This document shows positions 1-5,502 of a DNA stretch of 11,673 nt, piece after piece (position 1 is the first letter of the stretch; each line of letters begins with the position of its first letter). The stretch covers positions 1 through 11,673 of the forward strand of contig DMIX01000385.1 of assembly GCA_003451975.1 (NCBI GenBank), in the 5' to 3' direction. The stretch is from Propionibacteriaceae bacterium. GTDB lineage: Bacteria; Actinomycetota; Actinomycetes; Propionibacteriales; Propionibacteriaceae. The translations under genes and the position numbers were made by a program. A model generated the notes under the pieces. That model had not been told where the DNA came from. It made no database searches and saw only the letters and a list, made by a program, of their open reading frames with translations.

Positions 1-1
1 C

Positions 2-505
2 GCGATCGGGCTGTACCAATTCCACCGTCCCGACCCGCAGGTTCCCTATGCCGAATCAGTCGGCGCGATTCGGGAACTGCTCGATGAGGGCGTAATCCAG
101 ATGGCCGGCATCTCGAATGCGTCCGTGGCACAGATCGATGAGGCCGTCGAGGTTCTCGACGGTCGTCTGGTGTCGGTACAGAACCAGTTCTCGCCGAAGT
201 TCCGCTCCAGCCTGGTCGAGCTTGAGCACTGCGCCAAGCTCAGCATTGCCTTCCTGCCCTGGAGCCCGTTGGGTGGCATCCGCAACGCCCCCGAGCTCGG
301 CGATCGCCATGTGGCCTTCAACCAGATAGCCGACGCCCACGACGTCAGCCCGCAGCAGGTCGCCCTGGCCTGGGAGTTGGCGCTGGATCCGGTCGTGATC
401 CCCATCCCCGGCGCATCCCGCCCAACCAGCATCCAAGACTCGGTGATGGCCGCCGAGTTGCAGCTAACCCCCGAAGAGATCGCGCTCCTCTCGCAACCCG
501 AGTAA
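2..505 (+). CDS. Aldo/keto reductase, 3' part (5' end outside window)
   Basis: This is the C-terminal part of an NAD(P)H-dependent aldo/keto reductase, 167 residues visible, open from the window edge to a TAA stop. Aldo/keto reductases are TIM-barrel cytosolic enzymes that reduce carbonyls to alcohols. The visible part begins in the strand carrying the YQFHRPDP motif, whose His fits the active-site His of the family. It continues with the MAGISN segment (the usual GxSN strand), VQNQFSP, and FLPWSPLGG. The PIPGASRP stretch near the C terminus matches the cofactor phosphate-binding region. The catalytic Asp and Tyr would lie upstream and cannot be checked. The substrate is unknown. It converges with the methyltransferase gene downstream, with a strong hairpin between them. 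Family assignment is firm; subfamily is not. Confidence 0.93.
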   Translation, partial: AIGLYQFHRPDPQVPYAESVGAIRELLDEGVIQMAGISNASVAQIDEAVEVLDGRLVSVQNQFSPKFRSSLVELEHCAKLSIAFLPWSPLGGIRNAPELGDRHVAFNQIADAHDVSPQQVALAWELALDPVVIPIPGASRPTSIQDSVMAAELQLTPEEIALLSQPE

Positions 506-518
506 CACGGCACCCTTT

Positions 519-564
519 AGTGCGCTACATCTTCCCCCGTAGTCGGTGGAGGATGTAGCGCGCT
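519..564. terminator. Long hairpin between convergent genes, likely bidirectional terminator
   Basis: Positions 519-539 pair with 544-564 over 21 bp, with one mismatch (536/547) and two G-T wobbles (521/562 and 532/551), closed by a 4-nt loop TAGT. It sits between the stop codons of two convergent genes, so it can serve both strands. No long T tract follows on either side, so the mechanism may not be the classical intrinsic one. It could instead be a REP-like palindrome. Confidence 0.6.
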
Positions 565-571
565 CACCGGA

Positions 572-1045
572 TCAGGACGCGCCGGGGTGGCCTAGTTGGC
601 GCCAGGCTTCGTAGACCGCGATGGCGGCGGCGTTGGCTAGGTTGAGTGAGCGGAGGCCCGGGCGCATGGGGATTCGGACTTGGGCGGTGATGCGGGGGTC
701 GGCGAGCACCTCTTCAGCCAGTCCGGTGGGTTCGGGGCCGAACAGCAGCACATCTCCAGGTCGGTACGCGATGTCGGTGTAGAGCGCTTCGGCGTGGGCG
801 GTGAAGGCGAAGACCCTCGCCGGAAGCATCGCGGCATAGGCATCCTCCAGCGAGGCATGAACATAGGTGGCCGACTTGTCGGCGTAATCCACCCCGGCCC
901 GACGCAGCTTGGCGTCATCCATGTCGAAGCCGAAGGGCTTGGCCAGGTGCAGTTCGGCTCCGGTGACCGCAGCCAGGCGCATAGTCGCGCCGGTGTTGTT
1001 CGGGATCTGCGGCCAGCAGAACAGGATGCGTAGCGGGAGGGTCAC
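572..1045 (-). CDS. trmL: tRNA (cytidine/uridine-2'-O-)-methyltransferase, TrmL type (SPOUT family)
   Basis: A 157-residue SPOUT-class methyltransferase that, by family, uses S-adenosylmethionine to 2'-O-methylate the wobble nucleotide (position 34) of certain leucine tRNAs. The three SPOUT motifs are visible. Near the N terminus is PNNTGATMRLAAVTG. At about residue 102 is FGPEPTGL. At about 131-150 is the C-terminal RSLNLANAAAIAVYEAWRQ, which closely matches the trefoil-knot end of TrmL. The length equals that of E. coli TrmL. The frame is open further upstream to an ATG at 1117, but I chose the GTG at 1045: the protein begins with the family's first beta strand, and AGGA lies 7 nt before it. 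It is divergent from the DUF1801 gene and separated from it by about 150 bp. Confidence is high for the family and good for TrmL itself. Confidence 0.9.
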   Translation of the reverse strand: MTLPLRILFCWPQIPNNTGATMRLAAVTGAELHLAKPFGFDMDDAKLRRAGVDYADKSATYVHASLEDAYAAMLPARVFAFTAHAEALYTDIAYRPGDVLLFGPEPTGLAEEVLADPRITAQVRIPMRPGLRSLNLANAAAIAVYEAWRQLGHPGAS

Positions 1046-1197
1046 CGTGCCATCCTGCCACCCGCGCCTCGGCGGCGTGCCCGCGCAATAAAGTGCGCAG
1101 CAGTGGTGGGCGCGCATTCACACCCGCGCTCGGTTCGGGCAACCCCGGGCTGAGTTTGTCAGAGCGGGTCCTTAGTGTGGAGGCACCAACGACGCGA

Positions 1198-1623
1198 ATG
1201 GATTGCACCATGACAGACGATCCCTTTTCCGCCTTTTTGACCAAGGTCCGCGACGATGCCGAGGCCACGGTGACTGCCCTCGATGCCACGATTCGGCAGG
1301 CGACTGAGCTCGACCGGGCGATCAAGTGGGGAAAACTCACCTACGCAGTGAATGGCGACTTTCACCATTGGATCTGCGCAACCTCAGTGAGCAAGACCAC
1401 GGTCACCGTGACCTTCCACTTCGGCGGTCTCCTGGCAGATCCTGACCATGCCTTTCGTCAGGGATCGAGTGCGTTCCTGCGCATGCTGGACTTCACGACA
1501 CCGGAGTCGATTGATGCCGACCTGGTGTCTCGAATGGTCACCGCTGCGGTGGAGCGCCTGGACTACTTCACAGCCCATTGGAAGGAGATCTCCTCCGGAG
1601 CGATGGCGCCGTCGGCACCCTGA
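1198..1623 (+). CDS. DUF1801 domain protein
   Basis: A small cytosolic protein (141 residues from this start) of the DUF1801 / YdhG-like fold, a family with no firmly established reaction. What shows this is the pattern LDRAIKWGKLTYAVNGDF, followed by a beta-rich segment TVTVTFHFGGLL and the late helix YFTAHWKEI. The start is uncertain. The ATG at 1198 has GGAGG at 1179-1183 but with a long 14-nt gap. The ATG at 1210 would give 137 residues and the more typical N terminus MTDDPFSAF, but its spacing is worse. The gene ends 4 nt before the convergent pseudouridine synthase stop codon. No operon partner is evident. It could act in stress or metal handling, but nothing here shows that. Confidence 0.8.
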   Translation: MDCTMTDDPFSAFLTKVRDDAEATVTALDATIRQATELDRAIKWGKLTYAVNGDFHHWICATSVSKTTVTVTFHFGGLLADPDHAFRQGSSAFLRMLDFTTPESIDADLVSRMVTAAVERLDYFTAHWKEISSGAMAPSAP

Positions 1624-1627
1624 GGTA

Positions 1628-2545
1628 TCAGGGCGCCGGCCAGTCCAGCGTCGCTTGACTGCTGAACTGTCGGCTAACTCCTTCATAGGGATCAGTGAAG
1701 CCCACGCTCCGAGCCACCAACTGCAACGGATGGTCGAAGTCGTCACCCAGCGCATCCCGCACAACCGGATAGAGCGGATCGCCCACGATCGGTAGACCGA
1801 GCCCGGCCAGGTGCAGCCGAAGCTGGTGGGTCTTTCCGGTGACCGGCGTCAATCGGTAGCGGGCGAAGTCGCCGTGCCCCTCGATCAACTCGATTCTGGT
1901 TTCGGCGTTCGGCTCACCGGCCACCACCTCGGCTTGCAGGCTACCGCGCCGCTTTTCGATGCGATTTCGCACTCGACACGGGAACTGAACAGCCGGGTCG
2001 AACGGCGCCACGGCTTCGTAGACCTTCTGCACCTGCCCGCGCTGGAAGAGCTCGGCGTAGGCCGCCCGAAACTGCGGACGGGTCGTCAGCACCAACACCC
2101 CGGCGGTGAGTCGATCCAGCCGATGCGCCGGGGCGAGGTCGGGCAGATTCAACGATTCTCGAAGCCGCACCACCACGGTTTCGCGCACGTGCACCCCGCG
2201 TGGGGTGGTGGCCAGAAAGTGCGGCTTGTCGACCACCACGATGCGCTCGTCGGCGTAGCGCACCGCCACGTCGAAGGGCACTGGCACCTCCGAGGCCAGC
2301 GGACGGTGGAACCAGACGAAGGCATTCGGGCGAAACAGATCCTGCTCATGCCAGGGCTGACCGTGTTGGTCGACGAACTCACCGGCCTGCAGCATCTCGG
2401 CCACGGGGGCGACACCAGGTAGCCGCTCGCGGAGGAACTCGCCCATGGTCTGCCAGCGGCCGCGGCTGCTCGGCAGATTGTCCGGGGTCCGCACCCAGGC
2501 GGCGTCCAGCCCGTTGCGGCGCGGCAGTGGTGAGCGCGGCGGCAT
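1628..2545 (-). CDS. RluA-family pseudouridine synthase
   Basis: A 305-residue RNA pseudouridine synthase, which isomerises specific uridines in rRNA or tRNA. The signature HRLDRLTAG is at residues 141-149, and Asp144 is the expected catalytic Asp. Upstream is the VVVDKPHFLATTP strand typical of the family. The C-terminal half has YRLTPVTGKTHQLRLHL and GLPIVGDPLYP, which are standard RluA/RluC/RluD motifs. There is no S4 domain; instead there is an N-terminal region with PLPRRNGLDAAWVRTP, a layout I associate with actinobacterial RluA/TruC-like enzymes. The frame stays open to 2770, but that extension runs across the divergent transporter start and is low complexity, so I chose the ATG at 2545. 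Its SD is weak. Which uridine it modifies cannot be told. Confidence 0.92.
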   Translation of the reverse strand: MPPRSPLPRRNGLDAAWVRTPDNLPSSRGRWQTMGEFLRERLPGVAPVAEMLQAGEFVDQHGQPWHEQDLFRPNAFVWFHRPLASEVPVPFDVAVRYADERIVVVDKPHFLATTPRGVHVRETVVVRLRESLNLPDLAPAHRLDRLTAGVLVLTTRPQFRAAYAELFQRGQVQKVYEAVAPFDPAVQFPCRVRNRIEKRRGSLQAEVVAGEPNAETRIELIEGHGDFARYRLTPVTGKTHQLRLHLAGLGLPIVGDPLYPVVRDALGDDFDHPLQLVARSVGFTDPYEGVSRQFSSQATLDWPAP

Positions 2546-2627
2546 CAGGCCACGGCTTCCGGCAGGCAGGTCACACCCCGCAGCGTACGACCGTCCAACC
2601 TTGGGCCGATTGTGTAACAATGTTCCG

Positions 2628-3539
2628 ATGCGTGCGATCTTCGCGGTGTTGGTAGCCGCCATCTGCTTCTCCACCACCGGGACCTCCCGGGCGCTGGCGG
2701 ACGTCGACGCCTCCCCCCTGGCCGTCGGGGCGGCACGCATCCTGATCGGCGGCGGACTGCTGGGCATCATCGCGCTGATGCAGCATCACCAGCGCCGACC
2801 TGCTCGTTCAGTGCAGACCGGGCGGCTGCCGGACTGGGCCTTGGTCAGCATCGGAGCGGTGGGAGTATTGGCCTATCAGCCGACCTTCTTCCTGGGCACC
2901 GAACTCAATGGCGTTGCGGTAGGCACCGTGCTCGCGCTGGGCTCAGCGCCGATCAGCGTGGGGCTGCTGGACGGTCTGCTGCATCGGCGATTACCCTCGC
3001 GGCGCTGGCTGGCCGCGACGGTGCTCGCCATCATCGGGGTCGCCTTGGTCTCCGGCCTGGCCGGCGGGCAGCTGAGTGGCCTGACCCCCTTGGGCATCGC
3101 AGCTTCGGTCGGTGCCGGCGCGTCCTATGCCGTCTATACCTTGGCCAGCAAAGAACTCCTCGCCCACCGCTGGCAGCCTAACGACGCCATGGGGGCGGTC
3201 TTCGGCACCGCAGCGGTGTTGAGCATTCCGGTCCTGTTGTTCGCCGGTACCGCCTGGCTGGCCACACCGGCCGGAGCAACGCTGGCGCTGTGGCTCGGGG
3301 TGATCACGACCACCATCGCCTACCTGCTGTTCGGCTGGGGCCTGGCTCACCTGAAGGCCACCACGGTCTCAACGCTGACTTTGGCCGAACCGGCATCGGC
3401 CACCGTGCTGGGCGTCGTCGTCTTGGGTGAGCAGCTAACCGCCGCCTCGATTCTGGGCATCCTCGCCATCGCCGCCGGGCTGACCGTACTGGCGCTCCCC
3501 GGAAGGAAGGAGCCCACCGATGTGCCCACGCCGGCGTGA
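2628..3539 (+). CDS. EamA-family (DMT superfamily) transporter
   Basis: A 303-residue inner-membrane transporter with two EamA repeats and about ten hydrophobic helices. Family members export or import small metabolites such as amino acids; the substrate cannot be predicted here. The first repeat runs from the N-terminal helix AIFAVLVAAICFSTTGTSRA through GLLDGLLHRRLPSRRW. The second begins near GLTPLGIAASVGAGASYAVYT and ends with LAEPASATVLGVVVLGEQLT and a last helix. The LAEP-x5-GxxxLGE pattern is a hallmark of this family. The start at 2628 fits the usual first helix. No SD precedes it, but TAACAAT lies at 2615-2621, so a leaderless mRNA is possible. The 3' end overlaps the next gene's start by 20 nt, which suggests an operon with the GntR regulator. 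Confidence 0.92.
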   Translation: MRAIFAVLVAAICFSTTGTSRALADVDASPLAVGAARILIGGGLLGIIALMQHHQRRPARSVQTGRLPDWALVSIGAVGVLAYQPTFFLGTELNGVAVGTVLALGSAPISVGLLDGLLHRRLPSRRWLAATVLAIIGVALVSGLAGGQLSGLTPLGIAASVGAGASYAVYTLASKELLAHRWQPNDAMGAVFGTAAVLSIPVLLFAGTAWLATPAGATLALWLGVITTTIAYLLFGWGLAHLKATTVSTLTLAEPASATVLGVVVLGEQLTAASILGILAIAAGLTVLALPGRKEPTDVPTPA

Positions 3540-4185
3540 TCATGCCCCGGGACCGACTGCTACCTCCGAGGTCACCGAGAGACTGCGCACGACCATCCTG
3601 GACGGCGACCTGGCACCAGGAACCGCCTTGCGCGAAGAAGACCTGGCCGAGCGTTTCGCAGTCTCGCGCCACACCGTCCGCAGTGCCCTGGCCAGGCTGA
3701 GCGCCGAGCGGCTGGTTCAGTCGATCCCCTATCGCGGCTCGCGGGTGGCGCAGCTCGATGTCGACGGTTTGCACGCCTTGCAGGACTTGCGGGGCGCCCT
3801 GGAAAGCGAAGCCGTGCGACTGCTGCGGGAGCGCCACGGCGAGCAGTGGCCAGTGGCGGTCACCGCCCCGATCGAAGCCGCGCTCACCCGCCTGGAGCAT
3901 GCCGAGCAGACCGCGGATTGGGGCCAAACCACCCGAGCCCATTCCGGATTCCACCAAGCGCTGGTGGCCGTCGCCGACAGCGCCCGCATCACCGAGGCCT
4001 ATGCCCAGCTCGACTCGGAAATCCTGCTGCTGCTGACCCATGCCCGTCCGGACTATCCACCCGGCAGTCTCACCGGCCAACACCGCGACTACCTGGAGGC
4101 AGTGAAACGCGGCGGCGGATCGGCGGTTCGGGCGCATCTAGCCCAGTCCACCGCCCTCATCGAGGCTGGCATCGCTGCTGGCTAG
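3520..4185 (+). CDS. GntR-family regulator with FCD effector domain
   Basis: A 221-residue DNA-binding regulator of the FadR subfamily. Residues about 15-78 form the winged helix, with ERFAVSRHTVRSALARL as the helix-turn-helix and VQSIPYRGSRVA as the wing. Residues about 84-218 form the all-helical FCD domain that usually binds an organic acid or metal. His141, His145 (HSGFH), His188 (GQHRDY) and His206 (AHL) fit the metal-ligand positions of the fold, with His141 where Asp is more usual. The ATG at 3520 is well supported: AAGGAG sits 7 nt upstream, inside the 3' end of the transporter gene. The two genes overlap by 20 nt, so translation is probably coupled. I infer that it controls the EamA transporter operon in response to the transported compound or a relative. 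Confidence 0.93.
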   Translation: MCPRRRDHAPGPTATSEVTERLRTTILDGDLAPGTALREEDLAERFAVSRHTVRSALARLSAERLVQSIPYRGSRVAQLDVDGLHALQDLRGALESEAVRLLRERHGEQWPVAVTAPIEAALTRLEHAEQTADWGQTTRAHSGFHQALVAVADSARITEAYAQLDSEILLLLTHARPDYPPGSLTGQHRDYLEAVKRGGGSAVRAHLAQSTALIEAGIAAG

Positions 4186-4234
4186 CGGAGCTTGTGCTCC
4201 GGCGCGCTGAATAGCCACGCCGGGAGTCCGGAGC
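4186..4234. terminator. Possible bidirectional terminator between GntR and TetR genes
   Basis: Immediately after the GntR stop is a perfect 6-bp hairpin, CGGAGC-TTGT-GCTCCG (4186-4201). An alternative longer fold pairs GCTCCGG (4196-4202) with CCGGAGC (4228-4234). The two share bases, so they exclude each other. The region lies between convergent genes. There is no T tract, so the terminator call is tentative. Confidence 0.4.
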
Positions 4235-4240
4235 GATCCG

Positions 4241-4828
4241 TCAGGGCATTGCACTGGTATTCGCATCGTCCGATCTCGGCTCGGCCGCGGCCAGCGAGGA
4301 GACAGCCTGAGCAAGTGCGGCCAGCGCCGGGGGCTGCGCACTGAGGAAAGGACGGTCCAACTCGAAGCCCATGAAGGTCGCCTCGACCAATTCAGCGATT
4401 TCGCGGCTGCGTGCCTCAGGCACTCCAGAGGCGACCAGGTGCAGGCGAACGGCTTCCATCCACACTGCGTTCATCGCCGCCACCTCGGCGGCATAGGGCT
4501 GCTGGCCGAACAAGCCCAGAGTGGAGGCTTCGACGTAAACCCGCTCGCATTGAGACTGGCTTTCGGTGGTGCGCAGGCGCCATTGGTCGAACACTGCCTG
4601 GTGGGGGGAGAGCGACGGTGCCAGCGAGCGCAACTCGGCAGCGGAGCGCTCAGCGGAGCATCGAAGGACATCAACGATCAGTTGCTCTTTGCTGCCGAAG
4701 TGGTAGATCAGCATTCGATCGCTGGTTCCCAGTGCGGCTGCCAACGGCCGCAGGCTCAGACCCAGCAGTCCGTTGCCGAGCACCCAGTCCGTTGCTCGTT
4801 CCACCAATTCTTCACGACGCGCACCCAT
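4241..4828 (-). CDS. TetR-family transcriptional repressor
   Basis: A 195-residue repressor with an N-terminal TetR helix-turn-helix at about residues 10-50 (LSLRPLAAALGTSDRMLIYHFGSKEQL) and an all-helical ligand domain of low conservation behind it. The YHFGSKEQL segment is diagnostic of the family. It is transcribed away from the SMR exporter across a 71-bp gap that holds two copies of a 16-bp palindrome (see 4840-4880). The expected role is to repress both itself and the exporter until a toxic cation binds, as for QacR-like systems; this is inference from layout. The start at 4828 has no SD. A TACACT box on the minus strand (4843 to 4838) would start the mRNA only a few bases before the ATG, so it may be nearly leaderless. 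The ligand is unknown. Confidence 0.92.
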   Translation of the reverse strand: MGARREELVERATDWVLGNGLLGLSLRPLAAALGTSDRMLIYHFGSKEQLIVDVLRCSAERSAAELRSLAPSLSPHQAVFDQWRLRTTESQSQCERVYVEASTLGLFGQQPYAAEVAAMNAVWMEAVRLHLVASGVPEARSREIAELVEATFMGFELDRPFLSAQPPALAALAQAVSSLAAAEPRSDDANTSAMP

Positions 4829-4839
4829 TTCCCATTCAG

Positions 4840-4855
4840 TGTAGCGGGTGCTACA
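4840..4855. promoter_or_regulatory. TetR operator copy 1 (perfect 16-bp palindrome)
   Basis: TGTAGC-GGGT-GCTACA is a perfect inverted repeat with 6-bp arms and a 4-bp centre. Its TetR-proximal arm overlaps TACACT, a good -10 box for the tetR strand. Its other arm runs into TACAGT (4852-4857), a -10 candidate for the exporter. Binding here could silence both directions. The same arms recur 25 bp away. Confidence 0.8.
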
Positions 4856-4864
4856 GTTTCAATA

Positions 4865-4880
4865 TGTAGCGACTGCTACA
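4865..4880. promoter_or_regulatory. TetR operator copy 2 (perfect 16-bp palindrome)
   Basis: TGTAGC-GACT-GCTACA has arms identical to copy 1 and a different centre. Centre-to-centre distance is 25 bp. It lies just before the exporter's SD (AAGGAG, 4886-4891). TACATT at 4877-4882, overlapping the right arm, is an alternative -10 box, but it would leave a very short leader. Two conserved arms with free centres argue for a protein-binding site rather than an RNA hairpin. Confidence 0.8.
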
Positions 4881-4899
4881 TTTCTAAGGAGAGATTTCG

Positions 4900-5232
4900 A
4901 TGCCCATCGCGTTCGCACTGCTCACGCTTGCGATCCTGGTTGAAGTAGGCGCCACATCACTACTGCCCCGCGCGGCGGGATTCACCAACCTCGGCTGGAC
5001 GGCGGTTGTCGTCGCCGGGTACCTGCTCGCCATCTGGCTGCTCACCATCGTGGTGAAGAAGATGGATGTCTCCATCGCCTATGCCATCTGGTCAGGCGTC
5101 GGGACGGCCGTGATCGCCATCATCGGCTACCTCTGGCTTGGTGAGTCGATGACCCCGGTCAAGCTGGGCGGCATCGCCTTGATCGTGCTCGGCGTGGTTG
5201 CGGTCAACGTCAGCACCACACCAACCGCCTGA
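4900..5232 (+). CDS. Small multidrug resistance (SMR) exporter, EmrE/Qac-like
   Basis: A 110-residue inner-membrane proton-coupled antiporter with four predicted helices. The family works as antiparallel dimers and exports quaternary ammonium compounds or guanidinium. Glu15 in LAILVEVGATS matches the essential Glu14 of EmrE. The third-helix motif AYAIWSGVGTA (Tyr61, Trp64) matches the Tyr60/Trp63 pair of EmrE and resembles Qac-type members more than the guanidinium exporter Gdx/SugE. One oddity is PRAAGFT where most members have a Lys after the first helix. The ATG has AAGGAG 8 nt upstream. The gene is divergent from its probable TetR repressor and is followed by a hairpin, so it seems to be a single-gene unit. 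Substrate is inferred from family only. Confidence 0.93.
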   Translation: MPIAFALLTLAILVEVGATSLLPRAAGFTNLGWTAVVVAGYLLAIWLLTIVVKKMDVSIAYAIWSGVGTAVIAIIGYLWLGESMTPVKLGGIALIVLGVVAVNVSTTPTA

Positions 5233-5267
5233 GTGGTCGTTCGAGCCTTTGCCCGAACAGCGCCACT
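5232..5267 (+). terminator. Hairpin after the SMR gene
   Basis: AGTGG (5232-5236) pairs with CCACT (5263-5267), and GTTCG (5239-5243) pairs with CGAAC (5254-5258), with an asymmetric internal loop between the two stems. It begins at the SMR stop codon, so it is probably the gene's terminator or 3' end. No T tract follows. CACTG at 5264-5268 can also pair downstream with CAGTG at 5311-5315, so alternative folds exist. Confidence 0.4.
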
Positions 5268-5346
5268 GAAGGCCGGCCAAGGGTAGATCACACCCGCCGA
5301 TGGACCCGGCCAGTGCTCACCTCCAACGTCAGGCGAGGCCCTCGCC
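5264..5346 (+). other. Base-paired region upstream of eat, function unknown
   Basis: CACTG (5264-5268) and GCCGG (5272-5276) pair with CCGGC (5306-5310) and CAGTG (5311-5315), giving a 10-bp stem with a 3-nt bulge. Inside it GGGT (5281-5284) pairs with ACCC (5292-5295). A separate hairpin GGCGAG-GCC-CTCGCC lies at 5332-5346. These pairings are read directly from the sequence. Whether they are transcribed, and whether GC richness alone explains them, is unknown. Confidence 0.35.
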
Positions 5347-5356
5347 CCACCCCATT

Positions 5357-5393
5357 GTTACGGCTTGAGTACCCGCAGTTACGACCTCATTAC
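5357..5393 (+). promoter_or_regulatory. GlnR-like box upstream of the ethanolamine permease
   Basis: Four half-sites follow each other in phase: GTTAC (5357-5361), n6, AGTAC (5368-5372), n5, GTTAC (5378-5382), n6, ATTAC (5389-5393). All end in TAC and are spaced 11, 10 and 11 bp. The published GlnR pattern in actinobacteria is close to gTnAC-n6-GaAAC repeated. Ethanolamine is a nitrogen source, so control by the nitrogen regulator would make sense. This is inference; the second and fourth half-sites deviate from GaAAC. Confidence 0.45.
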
Positions 5394-5480
5394 CCCCCTG
5401 GGACAAGGGGCTTCGCGCTCCACTGCGGGTCTAGCGTCCACTCATCGGCGCCGACTCCTGCGGCGCCCTCCTTTCTTTCT
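5371..5480 (+). promoter_or_regulatory. Structured leader with terminator-like hairpin before eat
   Basis: ACCCGCAGT (5371-5379) pairs perfectly with ACTGCGGGT (5422-5430), enclosing a CCCC/GGGG hairpin (about 5395-5410). Then GGCGCCG (5447-5453) and CGGCGCC (5461-5467) form a 7-bp hairpin with a 7-nt loop, followed by the pyrimidine/T-rich run CTCCTTTCTTTCTT (5468-5481). This resembles an intrinsic terminator placed only about 20 nt before the eat SD, so it could be an attenuator. TAGCGT at 5432-5437 is a -10-like box that would start transcription just before this hairpin, in which case the leader would be short. No known riboswitch family was recognised. Confidence 0.4.
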
Positions 5481-5502
5481 TGGACGAAACACGGAGGAAC
5501 AG

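Noticed and set aside
524..559. GCTACA and TGTAGC in the 519-564 hairpin as another TetR operator
   Set aside because: The arms are in the opposite order and 24 bp apart instead of 4, inside a long RNA-like stem. The likeness to the operator at 4840 appears to be chance.
2546..2770. N-terminal extension of the pseudouridine synthase to 2770
   Set aside because: It crosses the divergent transporter's coding region, is low complexity and lacks family similarity. The ATG at 2545 gives a normal protein.
5271..5278. GGCCGGCC palindrome as a regulatory site
   Set aside because: Eight-base GC palindromes are expected in such GC-rich DNA, and it forms part of a larger stem.
5262..5346. Cobalamin riboswitch before eat (GCCACTG at 5262-5268 followed by GGG and a GTCAGG-like run)
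   Set aside because: The 7-base match is the only clear agreement. The rest of the conserved core (the GGTG..AATCC part and the full B12 box) is missing, and the space where it should lie is the end of the SMR coding region.
5365..5502. Upstream extension of the ethanolamine permease from a TTG at 5365
   Set aside because: The extra residues are Arg-rich and unlike permease N termini, no SD precedes them, and a good SD precedes the ATG at 5503.
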